Shown: positions 14,875 through 22,287 of the stretch, one piece after another
Position numbering within the stretch: position 1 is the stretch's first letter
How the letters are laid out: each line of letters starts with the position of its first letter
Source: a virus
Reading direction: 5' to 3' (one strand)
DNA: 22,287 nt
Virus record (IMG/VR): IMGVR_UViG_3300046411_001489
Coordinates: 1-22,287 of that record
The notes under the pieces: model-generated
The model's input: only the letters and a program-made list of their open reading frames with translations
What the model was told of the DNA's origin: nothing
Databases searched by the model: none
Position numbers and translations under genes: made by a program

Positions 14875-16661
14875 AAGATTATATACCATTTCTAAAAAGC
14901 TCAAAGCAAGAAAACCCGCTGCCAAAATTTTCAGAATTTGATAAAAATGAAAAAGATTATCGGTTCATTGAGCGAATTACAAATTTCAAACTTAGTGAAT
15001 TAGCAGATTACGAATCATACTTAAAAGGAGCGACAGAAAAAGTATGGGCAAGCTTCAAAGCATGCGATATAACTTCAAATACGATATTACAAACTCAATA
15101 CGAAGTAGCATCTGAAGGAGGAACTGTCGTAAATAATACAGATTTGAACAATTTATTAGCGGAGCCTAATCCTCATGACACTTTTGAAGAACTCTTATAT
15201 TTAACATGCTTTCATTTAAAAGCTGTTGGTAATGCGTATTGGTTAAAAGACAGAATAGATAGTGCTGGAAGACCATCGGCTTTATATCCGCTCCTCCCGC
15301 AGTATGTTAACATAGAAACGGACGAATCTACAAAAATTAAAAGTTACGAATATAAAATAAATGGAAAAATTATAGACCTAGACCCATCTGAAATTATACA
15401 TTTTAAAAGACCTCACCCGAATGAGTCTGTTTTTGGTCTTGGTGATATAGAAGCATCACAACCATTATTTAATACATTTATAAATAATGACAACTATTCA
15501 CAAAATTTTTATAAAAATGGAGCATTTCCTTCAGGGGTTTTAGTAAGAGATGAATATGACGGGGATGAAGTTGACTGGCAAAGAATGAAAAGAAAATGGG
15601 CTTCAGAGTATACTGGTCAAGGCTCACAAGGCAGAACTGCATGGCTGAACGGAAAATGGAGCTACATACAACTAGGACTTTCTAATAAAGATTTACAAAC
15701 TATTGAGCAGTCGGAGTTAAATACAGAGCAAATATTTTTAGCGCATGGGGTTCCTTTATCGGTGGCTGGAATAAAAGAATCTTCAAATTATGCAACGGCA
15801 AGACAGGAATACATAAATTTCAGAAGACATACTGTTCTACCAATGGTGCAATTAATATTCAGCAGAATTAATCACCCTACTGGCTTCATAAAAGCTTTTA
15901 ATAAAAATTGGAAATTAAGTTATAAGCTTTCAGGCTTAATTGATGTAGAGCAAGCAGCTAAAGATTATGAGCTTTTAGTTAAGTATGGCGCGATGACATT
16001 AAACGAGTATAGGACTGCTTGTGGATTAGATGAAAGTTCTGATGAAAATCATTCAAGATATTACACAGAAAGTACAAGAGTTCCTCTAGAAATTGCAGGA
16101 GCAGAATCTATTTTGATGTCCGAAAGATTTAGGCTTCCTAGTGACCAAGAACTTGACAATGAGTTGCAGGATAACGAAATCCAACTCCCAGACGACCCAG
16201 AATTAAAAGAAGACAGAGAGGAAGAAAAAATCGGACAGCATCCTGATAGCATACACCTTAAGACAGATAAGGTTTTAATAATAAATCCGACTAAAGAAGT
16301 GTATGACGGCTATCCAAGGACAGCTAAATTAAACGCTAGGAAATCAGTAGGTTTTAGAAATTCAGGATTTTCTGGAGGCACACTAAAAATGTGGGCTATA
16401 GCGACAAGAATGTCTAAAGGCGAAAAATTATCACTTGAGCAAGTTCAGTTAGTAGCTTCAAAAATAGGATTGATAAAAGAAAAAAATAAATCCTATGGTG
16501 AGTCAAAATATGCAGTTCATCTAGATGCGTTTGGTGGAGCTAGTGGAATGAAATGGGCAAAAGATTTGTTAGATGGGATTACAAATAAATCTATAGACTG
16601 GGAAAAAGTTAAAGAGGAGGAATATTTTAGGGATGCAGACATAGAAGACTTGGAATCCTGA
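14865..16661 (+). CDS. HK97-family portal protein with extra C-terminal module
   Basis: Residues about 40-400 show the HK97-type portal pattern: LTCFHLKAVGNAYWLKD, YPLLPQYVNI, PSEIIHFKRPHP, VFGLGDIEAS, NFYKNGAFPSGVL, FLAHGVPLSVAGI and a late EYRTACGLD segment. The portal forms the dodecameric ring at one capsid vertex through which DNA enters and the tail joins. Typical members end near 400-450 residues; this one has 598. After an acidic linker (430-455) comes an extra module at about 483-572 with KLNARKSVGF, KGEKLSLEQVQLVA and FGGASGMKWAKDLLDGI, which is related to two modules in the protease gene product. AAGGA lies 8 nt upstream of the start. No terminase gene precedes it in the window. 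Confidence 0.93.
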   Translation: MPIKDYIPFLKSSKQENPLPKFSEFDKNEKDYRFIERITNFKLSELADYESYLKGATEKVWASFKACDITSNTILQTQYEVASEGGTVVNNTDLNNLLAEPNPHDTFEELLYLTCFHLKAVGNAYWLKDRIDSAGRPSALYPLLPQYVNIETDESTKIKSYEYKINGKIIDLDPSEIIHFKRPHPNESVFGLGDIEASQPLFNTFINNDNYSQNFYKNGAFPSGVLVRDEYDGDEVDWQRMKRKWASEYTGQGSQGRTAWLNGKWSYIQLGLSNKDLQTIEQSELNTEQIFLAHGVPLSVAGIKESSNYATARQEYINFRRHTVLPMVQLIFSRINHPTGFIKAFNKNWKLSYKLSGLIDVEQAAKDYELLVKYGAMTLNEYRTACGLDESSDENHSRYYTESTRVPLEIAGAESILMSERFRLPSDQELDNELQDNEIQLPDDPELKEDREEEKIGQHPDSIHLKTDKVLIINPTKEVYDGYPRTAKLNARKSVGFRNSGFSGGTLKMWAIATRMSKGEKLSLEQVQLVASKIGLIKEKNKSYGESKYAVHLDAFGGASGMKWAKDLLDGITNKSIDWEKVKEEEYFRDADIEDLES

Positions 16662-16680
16662 AAAATAAATTCAACTTGAC

Positions 16681-16713
16681 ATGAAATGAATGTAGATTTC
16701 AAAAATCTTTCAT
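16681..16713. other. Nested inverted repeat across the start of the 74-aa gene
   Basis: AGATTT (16694-16699) and AAATCT (16703-16708) pair around a 3-nt loop, and outer arms ATGAAA (16681-16686) and TTTCAT (16708-16713) can also pair; the two right arms share base 16708, so they are not fully stacked. The structure covers the first bases of the ATG at 16712 and could limit its translation. TTGACA (16676-16681) lies just before it without a clear -10 partner. Confidence 0.3.
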
Positions 16714-16936
16714 GGATGATGACGACTTCGTCAATAATGCATTTAAAAAAACCTCAAAGCCTAAAAGGAGGAGTGAATCTTTTGCTGAACTTAAAAAAGC
16801 AGTAGATGAAGGTTATGAGAGGTTTTGGTCAAAACCACATAGAATAAAATTACGCCCTCAAGTCATACCTTTTGGATATTTAGATTTTTCAGGAGACGGA
16901 GAAGATGAAAAACGTGACTCTAGTGACTTGACTTAA
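16712..16936 (+). CDS. Small hypothetical head-region protein (74 aa)
   Basis: A 74-residue product lying between portal and protease. It starts MDDDDFVNNAFKK, has a helical middle (SFAELKKAVDEGYERFW) and an acidic end (FSGDGEDEKRDSS). No family is recognised. Its position within the head operon suggests a role in capsid assembly, but no motif shows this. A possible hairpin overlaps its start. Confidence 0.6.
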   Translation: MDDDDFVNNAFKKTSKPKRRSESFAELKKAVDEGYERFWSKPHRIKLRPQVIPFGYLDFSGDGEDEKRDSSDLT

Positions 16937-16967
16937 ATTGTAAATAAATAAACAATTATAAACAGCT

Positions 16968-18965
16968 ATGAATATCGTAAAAACTTTACAAGTAACTTTT
17001 GATGAACAAAACCCTGACTTACGTCATTCTAAATTTACGACACCTTCCCTTGGGTGGGTAGATGGAATTAGGAAGAAATTTCCTGAAATATGGGAATCAG
17101 GGGACAATGGAACTTCAGATGATGCTTTTTATACATGGAAAGATTACGAAAGCGGTGTGCGCTCAGAGGCTACTGATAAATGGCTAGTAATGCGCGAGAA
17201 ATGGGCTGAATCACACAAGGAAGACGGTACCAATCTAATCGATTCTGATACCTGCCCAACTCTAGCAAAGCAAATGGTCAATATGATTAAGTGGGGAGTA
17301 GTAGGAAATATTGGACTTGATAATATTATATCAGTCATAAGCGATTTAATAGACGGGAAAGTACATGCAAAAAATATCAATTTTGAAAAAATGCATGGAG
17401 ATTATCCTGAAACAGCAGCCGATAATGCAAAAAAAGCATTAGCTTGGAAAGACGAACATTCAGATAGAAACAAAGAGTCTATTTGGGCATTAGCCGAGAA
17501 ATATGTAAGTGGTCAAAAATTTACAGAATTTGAGCTTAGAAGTATTGCAAGATTTGAATCTCAAAAAGAACATGCAGGCAAGAAGTACAAATCAATTGAG
17601 CCAGTACTTTATGATGCCGTTGGAGGAACAAATGGAATAATTTGGGCAAAAAGAATCATACAAGGAATAGATTCGTCTAAAAAAAAAATTTACAACCAAC
17701 GCTATAAAGCAGCGGCAGACGCTCTAAAAAGTGAGCATGATGTAAAGCATATTAGGAATGTCGAAGAAACAGCCGATTCTTATATTATAGAATTTGGTAA
17801 ATCTGATGACGACATAATGAGTGAAGAAGAAGATTACGTAGAGTCAGAAAAAGTAGATTCCGTACCATCATATCTTAAATTAAATGCAAAACGTGGATTA
17901 AGCCTCCTTGAGCATGCTGGAGGAGGACTTACCGAGGGTACTAAAAGAGAAGCGAGAGCAATGGTTGAAGGAAGTGTATCTGACGGTAAAGTTGTTCGTA
18001 TGAGTGCTTGGTTTTTAAGGCATAAGGATGATTTAAGCTCATCTGATGCAAGTGCATATTTGCGCGGAGATAGTGACAAACCAACCGCTGGTCAAGTAGC
18101 ATGGTTATTATGGGGTGGAGATTTATCAGCCTCTAATCGAATGCGCGCACAAAAATGGGCAGAGTCTAAAGCAGACAAAATAAGGGGTGAAGAATCTGAA
18201 AGCAGTTACCACGATGAAGAAGAAGAAAAAGGCAACTATGAAGAAGAAGAACGCTCCGTTGTTTCTTTTAATGTTAAAGGGAAAAAATATTTTGCTAAAT
18301 TATTAGAACAAGGTCAGTCAACTGATGAAGTGGAGCTATTATATAAAAGCGAAGATGGAAACCTCTTTAATACAGGAACAAAAATTTCCTTACCTGAAGA
18401 AGATTTTGTTTCTGAAGAAATAGATGCCCCTAATAGAGTTGCGAAAAATTGGTCAACGCAGGCTCCGATAACGGAGACTAAATCGTTTGAAAGTATTAAA
18501 GACGAAAATGGTATTGTATTGGATTATAAAGACGTAACCTTTAAAGGCTATGCATCAACGAATGAATCCATAACAAAAGGAGACAGAATCGGAGATTACT
18601 TGAAAAGGGGAGCATTTAAGAAAACTATAAATAATTTTATGCAAAACCCAGTAATGTTAATTGACCATCAAAATAGCGTTAGGGAAATCGCAGGAACTTA
18701 CACAAAAATCTACGAAGATAAAAATGGATTAATGGTGGAAGGTAAAATTTCTAATTCGCCAGAATTAAAAAACATAAGATTTTTAATTGCAGAAGGTCAC
18801 TTAAAGACATTAAGCATAGGAGGAATGTTTTTATACGGAGAAGATGGCAAGTCAATAGATGAAGTAAATTTGTATGAAATTTCCTTGGTTGCTATACCAA
18901 TGAATCCAGACGCTTTATTCAGCGTTAGGAATGTAGATGAAGAATTCTTTTTTAAAAAAATATAA
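16968..18965 (+). CDS. HK97-type prohead protease with long N-terminal extension holding two modules
   Basis: Only the last 155 of 665 residues form the HK97 gp4-like (S78) prohead protease: KDVTFKGYASTNE, GDYLKRGAFKKTI, PVMLIDHQNSVREIAGTY (catalytic His near 567), HLKTLSIGGMF (catalytic Ser near 616) and NLYEISLVAIPMNPDA (acidic residue near 637). It cleaves the capsid delta domain and itself during maturation. The roughly 500-residue extension holds an unknown N-terminal part (1-140), module B at about 146-234 (DNAKKALAWK ... AVGGTNGIIWAKRIIQGI) and module C at about 301-406 (KLNAKRGLSL ... GQVAWLLWGGDL ... QKWAES), followed by an acidic linker (408-428). Modules B and C resemble the portal C-terminal module. 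Standard proteases have near 160-230 residues, so this is a fusion. TTGACT (16928-16933) lies upstream. Confidence 0.9.
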   Translation: MNIVKTLQVTFDEQNPDLRHSKFTTPSLGWVDGIRKKFPEIWESGDNGTSDDAFYTWKDYESGVRSEATDKWLVMREKWAESHKEDGTNLIDSDTCPTLAKQMVNMIKWGVVGNIGLDNIISVISDLIDGKVHAKNINFEKMHGDYPETAADNAKKALAWKDEHSDRNKESIWALAEKYVSGQKFTEFELRSIARFESQKEHAGKKYKSIEPVLYDAVGGTNGIIWAKRIIQGIDSSKKKIYNQRYKAAADALKSEHDVKHIRNVEETADSYIIEFGKSDDDIMSEEEDYVESEKVDSVPSYLKLNAKRGLSLLEHAGGGLTEGTKREARAMVEGSVSDGKVVRMSAWFLRHKDDLSSSDASAYLRGDSDKPTAGQVAWLLWGGDLSASNRMRAQKWAESKADKIRGEESESSYHDEEEEKGNYEEEERSVVSFNVKGKKYFAKLLEQGQSTDEVELLYKSEDGNLFNTGTKISLPEEDFVSEEIDAPNRVAKNWSTQAPITETKSFESIKDENGIVLDYKDVTFKGYASTNESITKGDRIGDYLKRGAFKKTINNFMQNPVMLIDHQNSVREIAGTYTKIYEDKNGLMVEGKISNSPELKNIRFLIAEGHLKTLSIGGMFLYGEDGKSIDEVNLYEISLVAIPMNPDALFSVRNVDEEFFFKKI

Positions 18966-18971
18966 AAATAG

Positions 18972-19026
18972 TTGACGCATATTGTTAAAACAGAAGATAT
19001 TCGCAAAATACTTTATATTTCATAAC
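18972..19026 (+). promoter_or_regulatory. Candidate promoter and leader of the capsid gene
   Basis: The 84-nt gap between protease and capsid genes is AT-rich. TTGACG (18972-18977) followed after 18 nt by GATATT (18996-19001), or a later TATATT (19014-19019) next to CATAAC, could form a promoter. The second element resembles TATAAG-CATAAC at 3379-3390. A separate promoter would explain a capsid transcript that ends at the strong hairpin at 20670-20710. Confidence 0.4.
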
Positions 19027-19049
19027 GTAAACAACTAACAAAAATTATT

Positions 19050-20651
19050 ATGAACGAGAAACAGAAGCAAAGATTCTGGGAACTCAAGGGAAAAAAATCC
19101 CTTACCGCTTCACAGCGTGAAGAATTGGTTCAACTTGAGGAAAAAGCGCTAAAAGCAGGCTTAGACCTTGAGAACCTTGAACCTGTATCTTCTGATTCCC
19201 AATTAACTGAAAACGAACTAGCTGACATTGTTAAGTCTGCCGTAGAAGACCAAGTATTTGGTTTACGTGAGGAGATTCTTGACGAAGTAAAGAAAGCTGG
19301 AGGAACTGAAGAGGTTGAAGAGATTGTAAAAAAATACGCTAACAATGTTGACCAAGAAGAACTTCTTGAAAAACTAGGCGAAAAAGTTGCAGGCAATTCA
19401 ATTAATCAAGATTCTTTAGTAGAGGCTTTCAAGGCAGCAGTTTCTGAATTTAAAACCGACTCAAAAATGGTACATGCAGAAAAATCTGGTGATATTCCTT
19501 TGATTGAAATGCCTTATGGTAATTCCAAGGAATCTCTAACTGTTGCTCAAAAGCAACTTCACAACCTTCTAATGAAGAAGAATATCAATCAAGATATTCC
19601 TGATTCAAGCTTGAAGATTGCTACTGAAAGAGGAAAAGCTCGTCTTTCTCGCATTGAGCAAGTAGGAAAAGCACTTACTACTGGAGGTTCTGGTTCAGGG
19701 CAGGAGCTTTCTTCTGTAAATGTTGACCTTGCAAGTCAGTTGCAAGAAAAACTTTATGCTGAATCTGCATTGGCTAGTCGTTTGATTTCTTCGGAAATTA
19801 ACATGCCTACCAATCCATTCAAGCTTCCAGTTGTTACTTCTCGTCCTGAGTTTAAGCTTCAAAATGAAGCAAGCTCAAGCTTACCCGCAGCTAATGCTCC
19901 TCAAAACATTGCGACTTCTAATGTCACTCTTGACACTTTTAAGCTTGTCGGAATTTCCGAGTATAGTTACGAAGTTGATGAGGATAGCATTCTTGCAATT
20001 CTTCCAATCATAACCAATCAGCTTGCCTCTGGCGCCGCAGATTCTTTTGAGAATGCAGTAATCAATGGTGACACAGACGCAACTCACCGTGACGCAGACA
20101 CAGCTGCCGACCCTGCGAATGTTTCAGCTAAAGCTGTAAATGGAATTCGTAGATATTCAGCAGGTGATGAAGTGACTAATGGTGGTGCAGCATTTGATTC
20201 TGATGCAGTTGGAAAAATGCGCGCTAAAATGGGAGCATATGGATTGAATCCTCGTGACCTTGCATTGATTGTATCCATTAAGGATTACAATGCATTGCTC
20301 GTACAGGACGAAATTTCTCGTGCTGACAGCTTTGGAAGTGGTTACACATTCGGAAGTGGTACACTCTCTCAAATCTTCGGAATTGACGTTGTTCCTTCCG
20401 CAAGAATGCGTACCGACCTTACTTCTGGTGGTGTCAATGCAGCCTCTGCTTCGACATTAGGAGCTGCCGCACTTATTCATGTTCCTTCTTGGTTCGTTGG
20501 AGTAAAGCGTGGATTCACAGTGGAAACCGACCAAGACAAGGTTGCACAAGTCAACCAAGTCATTGCATCGTTCCGCAGAGACTTTAAGCCAGTTTTTGCT
20601 CCATCCTCTGCTAATGGATTCCATTCAGTTACGATGAAGAACATTCTATAA
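19050..20651 (+). CDS. HK97-fold major capsid protein with fused scaffold-like N-terminus
   Basis: A 533-residue protein. Residues 1-150 are charged and helical (SQREELVQLEEKALKAG, REEILDEVKKAGGTEEVEE, EELLEKLGEKVAG), matching the delta/scaffold domain that the prohead protease removes. The capsid domain follows from about 190: an N-arm region (SVNVDLASQLQEKL, MPTNPFKLPVVTSRPEF), the E-loop and spine helix (NVTLDTFKLVGISEYSYEVDED, IITNQLASGAADSFENAVING), a P-domain strand (GLNPRDLALIVSIKDYNALL) and a late A-domain part (IFGIDVVPSARM, GFTVETDQDKVAQVNQVIASFRRDFKPVF). Length and gene order agree with HK97-type capsids. Codons are visibly more GC-rich and uniform (CGT, CTT, ACT, GGT) than those of its neighbours, fitting very high expression. 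It has its own leader and a terminator 18 nt after the stop. Confidence 0.94.
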   Translation: MNEKQKQRFWELKGKKSLTASQREELVQLEEKALKAGLDLENLEPVSSDSQLTENELADIVKSAVEDQVFGLREEILDEVKKAGGTEEVEEIVKKYANNVDQEELLEKLGEKVAGNSINQDSLVEAFKAAVSEFKTDSKMVHAEKSGDIPLIEMPYGNSKESLTVAQKQLHNLLMKKNINQDIPDSSLKIATERGKARLSRIEQVGKALTTGGSGSGQELSSVNVDLASQLQEKLYAESALASRLISSEINMPTNPFKLPVVTSRPEFKLQNEASSSLPAANAPQNIATSNVTLDTFKLVGISEYSYEVDEDSILAILPIITNQLASGAADSFENAVINGDTDATHRDADTAADPANVSAKAVNGIRRYSAGDEVTNGGAAFDSDAVGKMRAKMGAYGLNPRDLALIVSIKDYNALLVQDEISRADSFGSGYTFGSGTLSQIFGIDVVPSARMRTDLTSGGVNAASASTLGAAALIHVPSWFVGVKRGFTVETDQDKVAQVNQVIASFRRDFKPVFAPSSANGFHSVTMKNIL

Positions 20652-20669
20652 GATTGGTTTTATCATTTA

Positions 20670-20710
20670 AAAAAGAGCGTGGTCTTGACAATTAAGACCA
20701 CGCTCTTTTT
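20670..20710. terminator. Strong intrinsic terminator after the capsid gene
   Basis: A 17-bp perfect stem: AAAAAGAGCGTGGTCTT (20670-20686), 7-nt loop, AAGACCACGCTCTTTTT (20694-20710). The arms carry an A-run and a T-run, so it could act in both directions. It lies 18 nt after the capsid stop and only 12 nt before the next ATG, so downstream connector genes would need read-through or their own start signals. Confidence 0.93.
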
Positions 20711-20722
20711 ATATATAGATAT

Positions 20723-21262
20723 ATGAGACTTATAAAAAATAAAAAAGAAGGTGATAATCTTTTTGAAATTACAGAGATTCAATGGATAAAGCAGAGGAAG
20801 CATAATAAAAAAAACTTAATACAATATTGTGACCTACCTGAAGTTAAGAATTTAAAACCTTTTACGAAATATAAAAAATTACATTTAATTAATTGGGAAA
20901 CCGATGAAATTGACATGCGATTAGTTTGTAAGCCTAAACAAGCTCTATGGAAAATCACGCAAGAATTAATTATTCAGAGTGAAATTCAAGACAATAAGAA
21001 TTGGAAAAACAAAAGAAAAAACAACTTGGTTGCATATATTTTAGAACTTGCATACAATTTAGGTTTATTAAACTCACATTCAAATTTAGCTAAAAATGAA
21101 AATTCCAGAAAGAATAAGCAAGAAAAGAGCAAGGATGTTAATCCAGACGGAGATAAAACTGCCCGAAAGAAAAAAGAAACTCCTGAGCCTACTAAATCAA
21201 ATAGAAGGCGGAGAGTCACTAGACGTAGCGAAACAACTCAAAAAACTAGTGCAGGAGAATAA
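20723..21262 (+). CDS. Hypothetical head-region protein (179 aa), basic tail
   Basis: It begins 12 nt after the terminator, with no Shine-Dalgarno. Residues 1-110 have a mixed alpha/beta appearance (NLFEITEIQWIKQRKH, KLHLINWETDEIDMRLVC, NNLVAYILELAYNLGLL). From about 118 the chain becomes very charged and low-complexity (KNKQEKSKDVNPDGDKTARK, then SNRRRRVTRRSE), likely disordered and nucleic acid- or protein-binding. In HK97-like phages a small accessory head or connector gene often follows the capsid gene; no family is recognised. The last 167 nt overlap another good-looking reading frame at 21096-21338, so either the tail of this protein or the start of the next is uncertain. Confidence 0.65.
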   Translation: MRLIKNKKEGDNLFEITEIQWIKQRKHNKKNLIQYCDLPEVKNLKPFTKYKKLHLINWETDEIDMRLVCKPKQALWKITQELIIQSEIQDNKNWKNKRKNNLVAYILELAYNLGLLNSHSNLAKNENSRKNKQEKSKDVNPDGDKTARKKKETPEPTKSNRRRRVTRRSETTQKTSAGE

Positions 21263-21338
21263 GCCTACTGCACAATCAAACCCATTTGATGGGAAAATGA
21301 CTAAAAAAGTTGACCCTAGTCAAATTAATATTGCGTAA
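21096..21338 (+). CDS. Small hypothetical protein (80 aa) overlapping the previous gene
   Basis: A frame offset by +1 relative to the previous gene. ATG at 21096 (or 21135, MLIQTEIKL) gives a Lys-rich, helical product (LPERKKKLLSLLNQIEGG, SLDVAKQLKKLVQEN) ending in KKVDPSQINIA, 2 nt before the connector gene. Its non-overlapping part (21263-21338) fills the gap between genes neatly, which supports it. It could be a separate gene, or the natural C-terminus of the previous protein reached by frameshifting, or the sign of an indel in the A-run at 21170-21175. Confidence 0.45.
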   Translation: MKIPERISKKRARMLIQTEIKLPERKKKLLSLLNQIEGGESLDVAKQLKKLVQENKPTAQSNPFDGKMTKKVDPSQINIA

Positions 21339-21340
21339 GT

Positions 21341-21964
21341 ATGGCGCTTTACCATCCATATTGCTTGGAGTCTGATGTAACTGGACATACCAAAAATTCA
21401 GACATTCCAACGTCAACAATTGAGAACTCAATTAATATGGCTTCTCGCATTGTGGAAGAGTATACAAAGAGATTATTCCATTATTATGATTTCAGTAGTA
21501 CTGCATATAAGGCTCCAAATTTAGATTTTATAGACGGTAAATATATATATCTACCATTTCCTGTAATCAGTTTATCTGAAGTAAAGTGCGATGGAGATGT
21601 AATTCCAATTTCAAATGTATCTTTTGCGGAAAAGCCATCTAATTATCAAACAAGAAGTGTTATAGAAATTACACAAACTGTAACTTACGATTTTTTATCA
21701 CAGGCATCGGAGACAAAAGTAGTAAATGCTGAAATAAAAGGAATATTCGGTTTTCAAGCATTATCAGATTCAGCAGTACCAGATGATATTGCATTTCCAG
21801 CAGGAATCAGAAGAGCATGCCTCTTGGCTGCGGCTACATTTACAGAGTTTAATAGAAAAGAACAAGTAACACTTGATGGAGATAGAACAAGTATTGCAGA
21901 ATATAAAATTCCTGACGAAGCAAAACACATTTTAAATTTTCATAAAAGGAAAGTGATAGTTTAA
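21341..21964 (+). CDS. Head-tail connector protein (HK97 gp6-like)
   Basis: A 207-residue protein placed after the capsid gene like HK97 gp6 and SPP1 gp15-type connectors. It begins MALYHPYCLESDVTGH, then IENSINMASRIVEEYTKRLF, the family pattern in which an early helix with hxxAxxxVExxTxRxF contacts the portal. A beta-rich middle (YIYLPFPVISLSEVKCDGDV) follows, then IKGIFGFQA and PAGIRRACLLAAATFTEF, matching the GxxGF...P..I..A......F pattern. These form the ring below the portal that joins the tail. The last codon overlaps the next ATG (TAATG). Confidence 0.85.
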   Translation: MALYHPYCLESDVTGHTKNSDIPTSTIENSINMASRIVEEYTKRLFHYYDFSSTAYKAPNLDFIDGKYIYLPFPVISLSEVKCDGDVIPISNVSFAEKPSNYQTRSVIEITQTVTYDFLSQASETKVVNAEIKGIFGFQALSDSAVPDDIAFPAGIRRACLLAAATFTEFNRKEQVTLDGDRTSIAEYKIPDEAKHILNFHKRKVIV

Positions 21965-22287
21965 TGCCTTCTGGCACAATATTAACTCCTACCCATGCTC
22001 TCACCATGAAGATGCTTGGAGTTGCAAAAAAAAATGCACCTGAAAGGATTAAATTTGCATCAAAGGTAGCATGTACCGCCGCTAGAAATGAACTTCGCTC
22101 TAAAACCAAGAAAAGATACTCAGGAACTCTTAGGGAGTCATATGCTGTAAGATTATCTAAAACTGGAGGAACCGAGCATTATGAAGTGTATACAAGCGAA
22201 GTTAGGCAATCTAAAATTTCAAATAGGAAAAAATTCAGGCTATACGATTTAGGTCGTAAGGGAATAAAAGCCAAAGGTAAGAAAAAG
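21964..22287 (+). CDS. Tail-completion / HK97 gp10-like protein (3' truncated)
   Basis: ATG in a TAATG overlap with the connector gene; the frame stays open for all 108 codons to the end of the window. The product is basic: ALTMKMLGVAKKNAPERIKF, then ELRSKTKKRYSGTLRESYAV and RKKFRLYDLGRKGIKAKGKK. The SGTLRESY segment resembles the TGxLRxS pattern of HK97 gp10-like proteins, which bridge connector and tail. The position supports this, but the length and ending cannot be judged. Confidence 0.6.
   Translation, partial: MPSGTILTPTHALTMKMLGVAKKNAPERIKFASKVACTAARNELRSKTKKRYSGTLRESYAVRLSKTGGTEHYEVYTSEVRQSKISNRKKFRLYDLGRKGIKAKGKKK

Noticed and set aside
19831-20460. Alternative + strand frames within the capsid gene
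   Set aside because: The capsid frame is clearly coding across this stretch; the others are Leu/Ser-rich shadows without domains.
21170-21176. AAAAAAG heptamer as a classic -1 frameshift site
   Set aside because: It is in phase for a -1 slip only from the 21096 frame into the 20723 frame, the opposite of what would be useful. Only +1 or slippage remains possible.

Overview
This window looks like a stretch of a double-stranded DNA tailed phage (or prophage) genome of the HK97-capsid type. All convincing genes lie on the + strand, are packed with TAATG or ATGA junctions, and run from recombination and replication functions into head morphogenesis. The DNA is AT-rich. Most starts lack a Shine-Dalgarno motif and instead sit behind an A/T-rich leader, often ending in AAATAAAATG. 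That leader style is known from Bacteroidota and their phages, so such a host is my best inference, but no taxonomic marker in the window proves it. I see no integrase, tRNA, CRISPR array or insertion sequence.

Layout. (1) Positions 1-3263 hold the C-terminal part of a Rad50/SbcC-like ATPase (its start lies outside the window) and a short UvrD/Rep-type helicase, closed by a strong intrinsic terminator at 3273-3309. (2) Positions 3403-6259 hold an unrecognised 420-residue protein, a helix-turn-helix protein and five small unknown genes. (3) Positions 6300-11760 are the replication block: a metallophosphoesterase, two small genes (one Cys-rich), a winged-helix replication-initiator-like protein, a TOPRIM primase/DnaB-type helicase, a KhpA-like KH-domain protein, a SWIM-type zinc-finger protein and an HNH nuclease. 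(4) Positions 11757-14395 hold two glycosyltransferase-like proteins with DDD motifs flanking a RecU-like resolvase and a ParB-domain protein, a possible DNA-modification or DNA-metabolism cassette. (5) Positions 14395-22287 hold two small genes and then the head block: portal, small protein, prohead protease, major capsid protein, a perfect 17-bp terminator hairpin, two overlapping small genes, a head-tail connector and a truncated tail-completion-like gene.

The genes form an expected lytic-cycle programme: DNA repair and replication first, then processing or modification, then capsid assembly. No terminase is visible, although it usually sits just before the portal. The most interesting points are a related module found once at the portal C-terminus and twice in front of the protease domain; the glycosyltransferase/RecU/ParB/glycosyltransferase cassette; a phage KhpA-like RNA-binding protein beside a SWIM zinc finger; and a capsid gene that has its own leader, its own terminator and codon usage unlike its neighbours.
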